From: Isoptericola cucumis
GTDB taxonomy: Bacteria; Actinomycetota; Actinomycetes; Actinomycetales; Cellulomonadaceae
Direction of reading: 5' to 3'
Assembly (NCBI RefSeq): GCF_014635665.1
Contig: NZ_BMDG01000005.1
Span: 1 to 64,000, forward strand
Length of the DNA: 64,000 nt
The notes under the pieces were generated by a model that was not told the origin of the DNA, did no database searches, and saw only the letters and a program-made list of their open reading frames with translations. The position numbers and the translations under genes were made by a program. Positions 42,492 through 49,443 of the stretch are shown here, piece by piece (within the stretch, counting starts at the first letter, position 1; the number at the start of each line of letters is the position of its first letter).

Positions 42492-43993
42492 CAGGCGACC
42501 TCGGCACCCGGCTCGGTGGACGCGGCGGTGGTCGTCTTACGAGGGCTGCGCTTTCGCGGCGTGCGCGGACGGGGACGCGGAGCCCGTCCGACGGTCTCGC
42601 CCGGAGCCTCAGCTTGGAGGGCGTCGCCCGCAGGCGAGCCGGTGTCGGATTCCGTGGGCACCGGCGGGGCGGGCGGGGCGGGGTAGGTGGCGGCGACCAT
42701 GCGGATGAAGTCGTCGGCCCAGTAGTCGGCGCGGACGCGTTCGATGTGGCCGTCGTCGCCGACGAGATAGCCGGCGCCGGGCATGGTGGGCGTGATGTGG
42801 TGGGCGGGCGCGAGGGCTGCCATCCCGTCGCCGAGGACCATGCGTGTCTCGGCGGCGGAGGCGAGGCGCAGGGCGATGGTCTGCGTGAACAGGTCCCGCA
42901 TGCCCACGGTCTCCTTGCGGGGGTCCTGCACGAAGGCGACGACCATGACCCCGAACGCGCGGCCTTGGGTCAGGATCAGTTTCAACAGGTTGGCGGCCTC
43001 GTTGACGACGTCCTTGGAGGCGTACGCGGTCAGGACGGCGAGCTCGTCGATCATCAGCACGTGCACCGGGTCGCCCGGCGTGGGGGTGAAAGTGCGCGAC
43101 AGGCCACGCATGACGCTCTGCCGGTCGACGATGACGCGGTGCAGGTCGCGCAGCAGTCTGACGGCGTCGGCTTCGTTCATGGCGACGTGGGAGAACATCG
43201 GCGACCCGACCGCGACCTCGACGCCGCCCTTGAGGTCGACGCCCCATAGGCGTGCCATGCCGGCGTGGGCGGCGGGGGCGAGGTTCCCGGCGATGCCCCA
43301 GAAGATTGATCCCTTACCGGAGCCGGAGCGGCCCACGACGAGGGTGTGTCGGGCCGCGAGGTTCAGTCGCCAGGGTGACCCGTCAGCGGTGCGCCCGAGG
43401 GTGACCGCGCGCGTCTCGATGGCGTCGGGGATGGTGGGGAGGGTCGGGACGTGCAGCAGTTCGCGCATGGTCAGCGACAGTTCGAGCCACCCGGCCCCGA
43501 GCCTGCGGGTTTCGACTGCTTCGGCGCCCATCGAGGTCGCGATGGCCTCGGCAGCGTTCGTGAGGTCGTCGACGGTGTGCCCGACCCGAGCCCGGACCTG
43601 GAACGTGAGCGTGTTCCCGTCCGCGCGGACCCGTCGCAGGCGAGGGATGACGCGGGCGTCGTCGGTCGTGAGGGTCAGGCCGCAGCGGTCCGCGATCTTC
43701 GGCCACTGCTTGCGCAGATGACGGCGCCACCCGCGACGCCGGATCGGCCCGCCCAGCACGGTCTCGTAGGTCATCGGGTGGACCGCGGACCAGAGCGCGC
43801 GCAGGAGCGAGAACGCGGGGACGCACCAGATCACCGCGTGGCCGGCCACCTCGAAGTCGAGGATGAGAAGGACGTTGCCCAGCACGGCGCAGGCCAGCAG
43901 CAGCCGCCAGGACCGCAGCGTCCACCAGACCAGCTGCCACACCGCCCCGGCAACCGTCCGGGTGACGGCCCACGCCGTGCTGAGCGTGTCCAT
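42491..43993 (-). CDS. FtsK/SpoIIIE-type DNA translocase (TraSA/TraB-like)
   Basis: This 500-residue protein carries double-stranded DNA between mycelial or cell compartments in AICE transfer. Two N-terminal membrane helices (about 14-45 and 50-72) precede the motor: Walker A VVGRSGSGKGS near 219-229, GVDLKGGVEVA, Walker B VLMIDELAVL at 312-321, and QGRAFGVMVVAFVQDPRKETVG. The C-terminus is basic (PRPRTPRKRSPRKTTTA), possibly for DNA contact. A 48-residue upstream extension is rejected because ATG 43993 overlaps the preceding stop as TGATG. Confidence 0.93.
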   Translation of the reverse strand: MDTLSTAWAVTRTVAGAVWQLVWWTLRSWRLLLACAVLGNVLLILDFEVAGHAVIWCVPAFSLLRALWSAVHPMTYETVLGGPIRRRGWRRHLRKQWPKIADRCGLTLTTDDARVIPRLRRVRADGNTLTFQVRARVGHTVDDLTNAAEAIATSMGAEAVETRRLGAGWLELSLTMRELLHVPTLPTIPDAIETRAVTLGRTADGSPWRLNLAARHTLVVGRSGSGKGSIFWGIAGNLAPAAHAGMARLWGVDLKGGVEVAVGSPMFSHVAMNEADAVRLLRDLHRVIVDRQSVMRGLSRTFTPTPGDPVHVLMIDELAVLTAYASKDVVNEAANLLKLILTQGRAFGVMVVAFVQDPRKETVGMRDLFTQTIALRLASAAETRMVLGDGMAALAPAHHITPTMPGAGYLVGDDGHIERVRADYWADDFIRMVAATYPAPPAPPVPTESDTGSPAGDALQAEAPGETVGRAPRPRPRTPRKRSPRKTTTAASTEPGAEVA

Positions 43994-44361
43994 CACGCCG
44001 CCTCCACCCCGTCGTCGTGCCAGTCGTCGAGGTCGTGCCACCACGGCTCGGCCGGCGGGAACGCCCGCACCGGGCGGACCAGCTCGCCCGCGTAGTGCAC
44101 CGCGAACCGCGGCTCGACCCCGGGCATCGAGGACCACACCGTGAACCCGCGGGCATGCTCCTCGGGCGGGTAGTCGGTGACCTCACCGAGGGACAGCAGC
44201 CGGGCCAGGTGCTCGGCGTCGGCCTGGCAGTCGACGTGCACGCTCACGCACGTGCGTCCCAGTGCGAGGTAGGCCACCCGGCCGTCGACCCACTCGATCA
44301 GGTCCCCGGCGATCTGTAGCAGTTCCGCAGGCGCGAGCCCGCCGCTGACGGGCGCGGACAT
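43993..44361 (-). CDS. Hypothetical AICE operon protein, 122 aa
   Basis: Small acidic protein starting MSAPVSGGLAPAELLQIAGD. Segments VSVHVDCQADAEHLARLLSLGEV and EPRFAVHYAGELVRP suggest an alpha/beta fold. No known domain. It overlaps its neighbours on both sides by one base (TGATG), so it is tightly coupled to the translocase and the preceding protein. Similar small genes precede tra in other AICEs; a role in transfer is inferred from context. Confidence 0.75.
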   Translation of the reverse strand: MSAPVSGGLAPAELLQIAGDLIEWVDGRVAYLALGRTCVSVHVDCQADAEHLARLLSLGEVTDYPPEEHARGFTVWSSMPGVEPRFAVHYAGELVRPVRAFPPAEPWWHDLDDWHDDGVEAA

Positions 44362-44807
44362 CAGGCCGCCGCCTTGGACTCGGGCTTGGACTCCGGCGGC
44401 TTCGCGTCCGTCCGGCCCTGCCCGGGAGCGACCAGGTCGCTGGCACGGAAGGACCAAGCGATGCGGGGACGGTTGCCGTTGTCGTCCACGTAGGGCAGTG
44501 CCGTCAGGCCGACGAACTCCACAGGCGTCCACGGAATCGGGGACTTGTTCTCCGGGGGCACCGGCTGGTACTTCGCCGCGATCTTCACCGTGACACCGAT
44601 GTCCCGCCGCCCGGCCTCCTCGTCACCGTCGATCACGACGCACTGCCACAACGGCAGGTCGGTGTCCTTGTCCCGCTGCTGCGGTCGCTGGCCCTCCGGC
44701 CCCGCGGGGGCGTTGAAATCCGCCACTGGTGTGACTTCACCGTGGAGGAAAGCGCCGTTGGGGAAGACCGTCGAGTGCTCGACGGGGAATCGCTTCTGCA
44801 TCGCCAT
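44361..44807 (-). CDS. Hypothetical AICE protein, 148 aa, first gene of the rep-tra operon
   Basis: The protein starts MAMQKRFPVEHSTVFPNG and contains LPLWQCVVIDGDEEAGRRDI, AKYQPVPPENKSPIPWTPVEF and a Lys/Ser/Ala-rich tail. The predicted beta-rich core might form an OB-like fold, but I cannot assign a function. AAGGAG lies 8 nt before the ATG. It is the first gene after the divergent regulatory region holding two 17-bp operator-like repeats. Confidence 0.75.
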   Translation of the reverse strand: MAMQKRFPVEHSTVFPNGAFLHGEVTPVADFNAPAGPEGQRPQQRDKDTDLPLWQCVVIDGDEEAGRRDIGVTVKIAAKYQPVPPENKSPIPWTPVEFVGLTALPYVDDNGNRPRIAWSFRASDLVAPGQGRTDAKPPESKPESKAAA

Positions 44808-44830
44808 CGTGCCCACTCCTTCGAGTTTCC

Positions 44831-44847
44831 TACAGACACACTCTGTA
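44831..44847. promoter_or_regulatory. Operator-like inverted repeat 1
   Basis: tacagacacactctgta: perfect 6-bp arms (TACAGA/TCTGTA) with a 5-bp spacer, 24 bp before the leftward operon start. Shares TACAGAC...TGTA and 17-bp length with the second site. Confidence 0.55.
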
Positions 44848-44865
44848 TCTGCCACTCTTGCAACG

Positions 44866-44882
44866 TACAGACTGTCTATGTA
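44866..44882. promoter_or_regulatory. Operator-like inverted repeat 2
   Basis: tacagactgtctatgta: outer TACA/TGTA arms around the inner AGACTGTCT palindrome. Its centre is 35 bp from the first site's centre, and it lies 48 bp before the regulator start. TTGCAA sits between the sites. Confidence 0.5.
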
Positions 44883-44929
44883 CGAGGCAAGTGCTGCCGA
44901 ACATCACGGCGTGATCCAGACTGGGCAAG

Positions 44930-46072
44930 GTGGAGCCGACCACGTCAGAGGACTCCGGGGGACTCGGAGGGGACTCGCTCGACATCGGGGCGATGTGCGC
45001 AGCGCGCGGCTGGAGCCGTTCGCGCCTCATCTCGGCCATGCGCCGGGCCGCAGCTACCGACGGCGCCAAGTTGCCCGGGGACGACAGCCTGAAACGGATG
45101 ATCCGCCTGTGGATCAACGGCGAGCGTCGGCCAAGCGACGAGTACGCCGCGTTGCTCGCGCGGACGTTCGGCGTCGTGCAGGTCCATACCGGGGGAGATT
45201 CCACAGACGGATTCCTGGACCTGCTCGCCCGGGCAGAATCGTCAGTGGACGCGGAGCTCGTCGACCGGTTCGAGGCGCAGACCCAGAGTCTCCGCGTCCT
45301 GGATCGTCGCCTGGGCGCCCGGAGGCTTCTCGGACAGGCGGAGGCGCACGCACAGAACGTGGCGGACCTCGTTCAGTGGGCAGAGTTCGGAGCCGTCCGA
45401 GAGGGGATGGCTGCAACCGGAGCCGAGGCCGCCGCACTTGCAGGGTGGCTGGCACTCGACCTCGGCAAAGCCTCCGATTCGTGGCGCCTGCACAACCTGG
45501 CCCGGGCACTGGCCGTTGAGGCCGGTGACACCGCCGTCGTCGCCCACGTCACTGCTCAGCAGGCATACGCGTTGCTCGATGCCGGCAGGACGTCGAGGGC
45601 GGTGAAGCAGTTCGAAGCGGCGCGCCAGATGGCCGGCACGAGGGTTCCGGGCGTGGTTCGATCCTGGCTGTTTGCGGCGGAGGCCGAGGCGCACGCGGCA
45701 GCCGGCGACACATCGACGACGCTCGACCTTCTCGACCGGGCCACAGCAGCCCTTGATGACGACGACGTCCCGTTCGTCGTTCTGGACTCCGCACATCTGG
45801 CCCGGTGGCGCGGGAGTTGCCTCGCCCGGCTCGGCCACCCGGAGGCGATACAGGTCCTCAACGACGCCCTGAACCGGTTGGACCCCGATTTCAACCGGGC
45901 CGCCGCCGGACTCCACGCCGACCTGGCAACGGCCTACACGGTGGCCAGGCAACCCGACGCAGCACGCCACCACGCGCAAGACGCGGCGAAGTTGTCTGCC
46001 GCGACCGGATCGAACCGCCAGCGCTCCCGCATCCTGGCGCTACTCGGCGCCGAACGCGAGCAGGTGCAGTAG
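44930..46072 (+). CDS. HTH-TPR transcriptional regulator of the element
   Basis: The 380-residue protein has an N-terminal XRE-like domain (SRLISAMRRAAATDGAKLPGDD, then RMIRLWINGERRPSDEYAALLARTFGV) and a long C-terminal array of TPR-like helices (about 150-375). This resembles actinobacterial XRE-TPR regulators and, loosely, RRNPP peptide sensors. It is divergent from the rep-tra operon, so it is the best candidate for its repressor or activator. The start is GTG 44930 with CAGACT 7 nt upstream (leaderless type); a later start is possible. Its 3' end overlaps the Nudix gene by 33 bp on the other strand. Confidence 0.8.
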   Translation: MEPTTSEDSGGLGGDSLDIGAMCAARGWSRSRLISAMRRAAATDGAKLPGDDSLKRMIRLWINGERRPSDEYAALLARTFGVVQVHTGGDSTDGFLDLLARAESSVDAELVDRFEAQTQSLRVLDRRLGARRLLGQAEAHAQNVADLVQWAEFGAVREGMAATGAEAAALAGWLALDLGKASDSWRLHNLARALAVEAGDTAVVAHVTAQQAYALLDAGRTSRAVKQFEAARQMAGTRVPGVVRSWLFAAEAEAHAAAGDTSTTLDLLDRATAALDDDDVPFVVLDSAHLARWRGSCLARLGHPEAIQVLNDALNRLDPDFNRAAAGLHADLATAYTVARQPDAARHHAQDAAKLSAATGSNRQRSRILALLGAEREQVQ

Positions 46073-46804
46073 CGCGACGAGCGTTCCCGAGTTTTGCACC
46101 TCACCGTCGTCGATACGCCGCCGGATTGAGTCGAGAGCGATCCACTGCAGCCCGCTCCCCTCATTGAGCTCGGTCGGAGTTGAAACCCCATCAAGGGCCG
46201 TCGCGGCGTACACGTGGTGCGGACTCCGGACCATCCCGATCACCGGCTCGAACGTGACCAGGTGACGAAGCCCCTCGACGCGCAATCCGACTTCCTCGAC
46301 CAGCTCGCGGCGAGCAGCATCCGCCGGATCTTCGTCGTCATCGACGAGACCCCCGGGAAGCTCCCAATTCCACACGTCGGGCGCGAACCGGTGGCGCCAG
46401 ATCAGCCCGACGCGCTGACCGCCTCGATCAAGCACAGCTGTCATCGCTGCCGGCCGCATCGTCACGACGTGGTGCTCGAAGCGCGCCCCGCTCGGCGGCT
46501 CGACATCGACCATGCTGAGCCGCACCCACTCCGACGAGTAGAGGTCACGCTCCCCGTGGACCAACCACTCGTGTGGATCCGTCCTACGGTGCGGGTCTCT
46601 GGTCTCAGCGTCCGCACCGTCTCGGCGCTCCGCGCGCCACGCTCGGATAGTCGCGGCATCCCACAGGTGAGTGCGTGCCCCAACAGTCCGCGTCGGCGCA
46701 GGCATCTGACCACGATGGCGGTATGCACTCACTGTCCCCGGCTTCACGCCGAGGAACTTGGCAACCTCCGTGGTGTTCCAGAGCTCAGTACCACCCGCGT
46801 CCAT
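46040..46804 (-). CDS. HTH-Nudix protein, Pif-like
   Basis: This 254-residue fusion has an N-terminal AlpA/MerR-like DNA-binding segment (NTTEVAKFLGVKPGTVSAYRHRGQMPAP, written in parts: NTTEVAKFLGV, KPGTVSAYRHRGQ) and a Nudix hydrolase domain with a perfect box, GLVDDDEDPADAARRELVEEVGL split as GLVDDDE and RRELVEEVGL at 152-174. pSAM2 Pif, which blocks redundant transfer between element-bearing cells, is a Nudix protein, so an immunity role is likely. Starts at 46813 and 46825 are possible; ATG 46804 has AAGG 9 nt upstream. Confidence 0.82.
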   Translation of the reverse strand: MDAGGTELWNTTEVAKFLGVKPGTVSAYRHRGQMPAPTRTVGARTHLWDAATIRAWRAERRDGADAETRDPHRRTDPHEWLVHGERDLYSSEWVRLSMVDVEPPSGARFEHHVVTMRPAAMTAVLDRGGQRVGLIWRHRFAPDVWNWELPGGLVDDDEDPADAARRELVEEVGLRVEGLRHLVTFEPVIGMVRSPHHVYAATALDGVSTPTELNEGSGLQWIALDSIRRRIDDGEVQNSGTLVALLHLLAFGAE

Positions 46805-46953
46805 AGCCCTCATCCTTGCACCCACGTCCGCGAGACGGACTGTCCGGCACGACCAACGAGGCGAGGGCGGGCGCGATCCTGACGGAGTTCAGCACGACGA
46901 GAACTTCACACGTTGACCGATAGTCGACCGAATCGTCCAGCACGGTTGCCGCT

Positions 46954-47415
46954 CTATGGCAAGCGCCCCGAGATGGCCGCGCCCATGACCTCTACAGCGA
47001 CGTCGCGAGCCATTCCGGCCACGCCCTCCAACACCTGGCGGATCTTTCCACGCTCTGCCTCCGGCGCGGTCTTCTCGGCGGCTTCCAGTGCAGCAACGAG
47101 ACGGTCAAGAGCCGCATCCGGTTCTGGGTGCAACCCAGTGAGCGGGTAGGCCGCGCCCGTGATGTTGGAGAACCACAAGATCGGTCGCCCTGACGCCCCC
47201 TGGACCGTGACGAGCCCTCGGTCCCGAAGGACCACGCCGGCGCGCATGACCTCACCTAGCGGCAGTCGTAGTGCCTCTCCGACCTCCTCCGGCGGAATCC
47301 GGTTGCTGCCCGCTTCCACGCGACGGGCGACCTCAATCAGAACCGGTAGGTCGCGTGAAAACCACACGTCACCGAGCTTCTCCACCACGTCCGCCTCCTG
47401 AGTACCCGTCTTCAT
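46954..47415 (-). CDS. Unknown AICE cargo protein, 153 aa
   Basis: The protein starts MKTGTQEADVVEKLGDVWFSRDL. The middle part (SNRIPPEEVGEALRLPLGEV, RAGVVLRDRGLVTVQG) looks like a winged helix, followed by an amphipathic region (LDRLVAALEAAEKTAPEAERGKIRQ in part) and a small-residue-rich C-terminal helix. A DNA-binding or partner-binding role is possible. No family is recognised. A longer in-frame reading to 47658 lacks support. No good Shine-Dalgarno motif is seen at the chosen start. Confidence 0.6.
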   Translation of the reverse strand: MKTGTQEADVVEKLGDVWFSRDLPVLIEVARRVEAGSNRIPPEEVGEALRLPLGEVMRAGVVLRDRGLVTVQGASGRPILWFSNITGAAYPLTGLHPEPDAALDRLVAALEAAEKTAPEAERGKIRQVLEGVAGMARDVAVEVMGAAISGRLP

Positions 47416-47702
47416 GCCATCGTGCCAGGTAGACCGCGGAGTCAGTTTGACATGGGGCGTCGGCCAGCCCGGTCGCCGCGAGGCGAACTTGGCCCGGAGT
47501 CCTCCACCGGTGCCCGATGGTCTGCCCCCGCGCGCAATCTTGGGTACACCGAACATGGATGCTGAGCAGCACTGCCCGGTCGAAGGGGGCGCGGTGACGT
47601 TCACGGTGTTGGCAAGGAGCGGGGTGGCCGACGAGGTTCGCGACTCGCGAGCAAGCACCTCGACCAGTCAAGGAGTGCCTAGTTAAGCACGCCTGAATCT
47701 GA

Positions 47703-48512
47703 CTACTCGCCGTCGAGCAGGCCCGCCCTGATCCGTTTCGGGAGTGCTCCAACCAGCGCGCGCTCGTCTTCTGAGAACTGGTAGTCGACAAGGCGGAGGT
47801 CGCCGAGACTGTTGTGCACCGAGAGTGTCTCTAGGCCTCGGAGGACCTTAGGGCCGGAAAGCCAGAGTCGTCGCAGTGGTGCTTGCTGCAAGTGCTCCAG
47901 GTTGATCAGCTCGTGGGGCGGCGCAGGTGGGCGCGATAGCAGCCGTACTTCCTCCAGTTGCGTGAGGCCGGCGAGCGGGGCGGAGTCCAGAACTGGGTAA
48001 CGGATCGTCTTCAGGATCTGCAGCAGCGGGCAGGCCTCGAGCCCTTCAAGTGCGCCCGGCCTTCCCCGCCCTTCAAACTCTAAGTAGCGCAAGGCCTCGG
48101 CGCGGCCCAGCCAACGGCAGTCTTCCGCGCACTGGAGCATCCGAAGGCGTTCCAACCCGGGCCAGTGGGTCCCCACCTCGACGCCTGGCCGCCAACCCAT
48201 GCAAAGATTCCGCAACCCTGGCTGGGTGGTCTCGCGCGGGACGCTTTGCCGTGAACCGGTTACCAGGGTCAGTTCAACTAGCGCATCTACTCGAAAGGCA
48301 CCCGTGTCTCGCGGAACCTGGGCGTGCACATACAACGATTTCAGTCCGGGCAGTTCAGCAACGAAGTCAAGGTCGGGAGGAGGATCCTGCCGCCCGTACA
48401 GCTTCAGACCGGAGTAGCCACCATCGCGGAACCTCGTTGCGGCGGCAGCAGACCATGGGCCGTCGAAGTCGAGGCACCAATCGAGTACGTCGATGGAAGC
48501 CTCGGTGACCAT
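47703..48512 (-). CDS. Leucine-rich-repeat-like cargo protein, 269 aa
   Basis: The protein has irregular 22-24-residue leucine repeats, e.g. LPGLKSLYVHAQVP, PGLERLRMLQCAEDC, EALRYLEFEGRG, LTQLEEVRLLSRP, APLRRLWLSGPKVLRGLETL, which would form a solenoid. There is no signal peptide, so it is cytoplasmic. Codon use is less GC-biased than the chromosome. It lies next to the right end of the element and is not part of the transfer core. The ATG at 48512 or a GTG at 48518 starts it. Role unknown; binding of a protein partner is likely. Confidence 0.65.
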   Translation of the reverse strand: MVTEASIDVLDWCLDFDGPWSAAAATRFRDGGYSGLKLYGRQDPPPDLDFVAELPGLKSLYVHAQVPRDTGAFRVDALVELTLVTGSRQSVPRETTQPGLRNLCMGWRPGVEVGTHWPGLERLRMLQCAEDCRWLGRAEALRYLEFEGRGRPGALEGLEACPLLQILKTIRYPVLDSAPLAGLTQLEEVRLLSRPPAPPHELINLEHLQQAPLRRLWLSGPKVLRGLETLSVHNSLGDLRLVDYQFSEDERALVGALPKRIRAGLLDGE

Positions 48513-48518
48513 GAACAC

Positions 48519-49205
48519 ATGCTATGACCTCAGACTCAGCGCCATCAACTCGCCAGAATCGGGGAGGGCCCAACTGTTGGCATGAAGACGTGATCAGCCG
48601 CACGGCGCCTATCGGGTTTGGCGCGCCGAGGTCGCCACACCATGCGATACAGGGCACGGCTCTGCCCTGGCCCTGCCCTGGCTCATCTCGTGAGGACCTT
48701 CTCTACTGACTCAAGCGCGCGGCTCCGCCGCGCGTGGGCGGCCTCCCGGGCGGGGCCCCGCGCTCCGCTCGCAAGCTCGCTCCGCGCACCCCACCCGTCC
48801 AGCCGCCCTGCACGACGAAGGCAGCCCCGAGCCTTCCTGGGACCGCCCTCACCACGTCCGCCCGACGACGCTACGACGTAGTCGACAAGCCCTACCGTCA
48901 CCGCCGCCGAGCTGCTGCACCGCTTCCGTCCGGCGTCGCACCGATCGCCGAGCATCCGGCCGTCTCCGCCCCGCGTCAAGGGCGCCTGCGGCGTCGCTCC
49001 GCGATGGCCTGCGGCCACCCCTGACCCGGGACTCCGCCAGCCTCTTGTGCTCCGCTATCGGTCCGGCGCCTCGCTGTGTCCACGCCCTGCCCAAGTGGGC
49101 TGATGCTCCAGCTGAGGTTCTACAGCCGTTCCCGACGGCGACCAGCGCTGCACAGCCATGCACGGATCCCCGCCAATGTGCGCACCGCTCACCTTCTGGC
49201 ACAGC
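48519..49205. other. Non-coding right end of the element, 687 bp
   Basis: I see no convincing gene. Short frames here have no start signals or recognisable sequence. From 48715 the composition changes to dense inverted GC repeats, including an 8-bp stem with a 3-nt loop (48716-48723 with 48727-48734) and alternating CGCTCCGCTCG/CGAGC-type blocks to about 48790. Such regions in AICEs may hold the origin or the translocase-recognised locus, but this is not shown. The arm-type repeat lies at 49107-49123. Confidence 0.5.
49107..49123 (+). repeat. Candidate integrase arm-type site, right
   Basis: tccagctgaggttctac; differs by one base from 39522-39538 and lies 83 bp inside attR. Confidence 0.5.
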
Positions 49206-49249
49206 CTTTGGGAGCAGAGGGTCGCAGGTTCGAATCCTGTCACCCCGAC
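49206..49249 (+). repeat. attR core of the integrative element
   Basis: Identical 44-bp copy of the tRNA-Pro 3' part. The 5' half of a tRNA is absent, so this is not a second tRNA gene. The base after the core changes from element (CCA at attL) to chromosome (GAG here). Confidence 0.95.
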
Positions 49250-49260
49250 GAGCGGCACCG

Positions 49261-49300
49261 GGTTGTCGGCGGTTGTCGGCTGCCGTCGGCGGCTGTCGGC
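49261..49300 (+). repeat. 10-bp tandem repeat, four copies, upstream of tig
   Basis: ggttgtcggc twice, then tgccgtcggc and ggctgtcggc. It is on the chromosomal side of attR, 144 bp before the tig start and just before a -10-like TAGGAT at 49319-49324. Confidence 0.85.
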
Positions 49301-49318
49301 CGGGGCGGCGCGGTGTCG

Positions 49319-49324
49319 TAGGAT
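49319..49324 (+). promoter_or_regulatory. Candidate -10 box for tig
   Basis: TAGGAT fits the TANNNT motif, about 120 bp before the tig start. No clear -35. Confidence 0.35.
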
Positions 49325-49443
49325 GGACGGGTTGCCCGTGCGCCCGTCGCACGGCCCCGCATCCCGCGCCGCAGCAACCGGGCCGGCTCGCGCCGGTGAG
49401 AGAGACGCGCGCGCACGCACCCGAAACGTTGGAGACCATCGAA

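Larger units (their letters stand above)
39412..49249. mobile_element. Actinomycete integrative and conjugative element (AICE, pSAM2-like) in tRNA-Pro
   Basis: About 9.8 kb between identical 44-bp att repeats. From left: int and xis (overlapping), a RepSA-like initiator, an FtsK/SpoIIIE-like transfer ATPase, two small genes, a divergent HTH-TPR regulator, an HTH-Nudix gene, an unknown gene and an LRR-like gene. The core int-xis-rep-tra set plus Nudix is the standard AICE module order of the pSAM2 type. All three functions (integration, rolling-circle replication, double-stranded DNA translocation) look intact, so it may be active. The cargo end has lower GC than the chromosome. Confidence 0.93.

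Noticed and set aside
48734-49024. 96-aa ORF at the right end of the element
   Set aside because: Arg/Pro/Ala-rich, no ribosome site, no family; sits in inverted-repeat DNA.
49206-49249. Second tRNA-Pro gene
   Set aside because: Only the 3' part is present; the acceptor 5' strand and D arm are missing. It is the att repeat.
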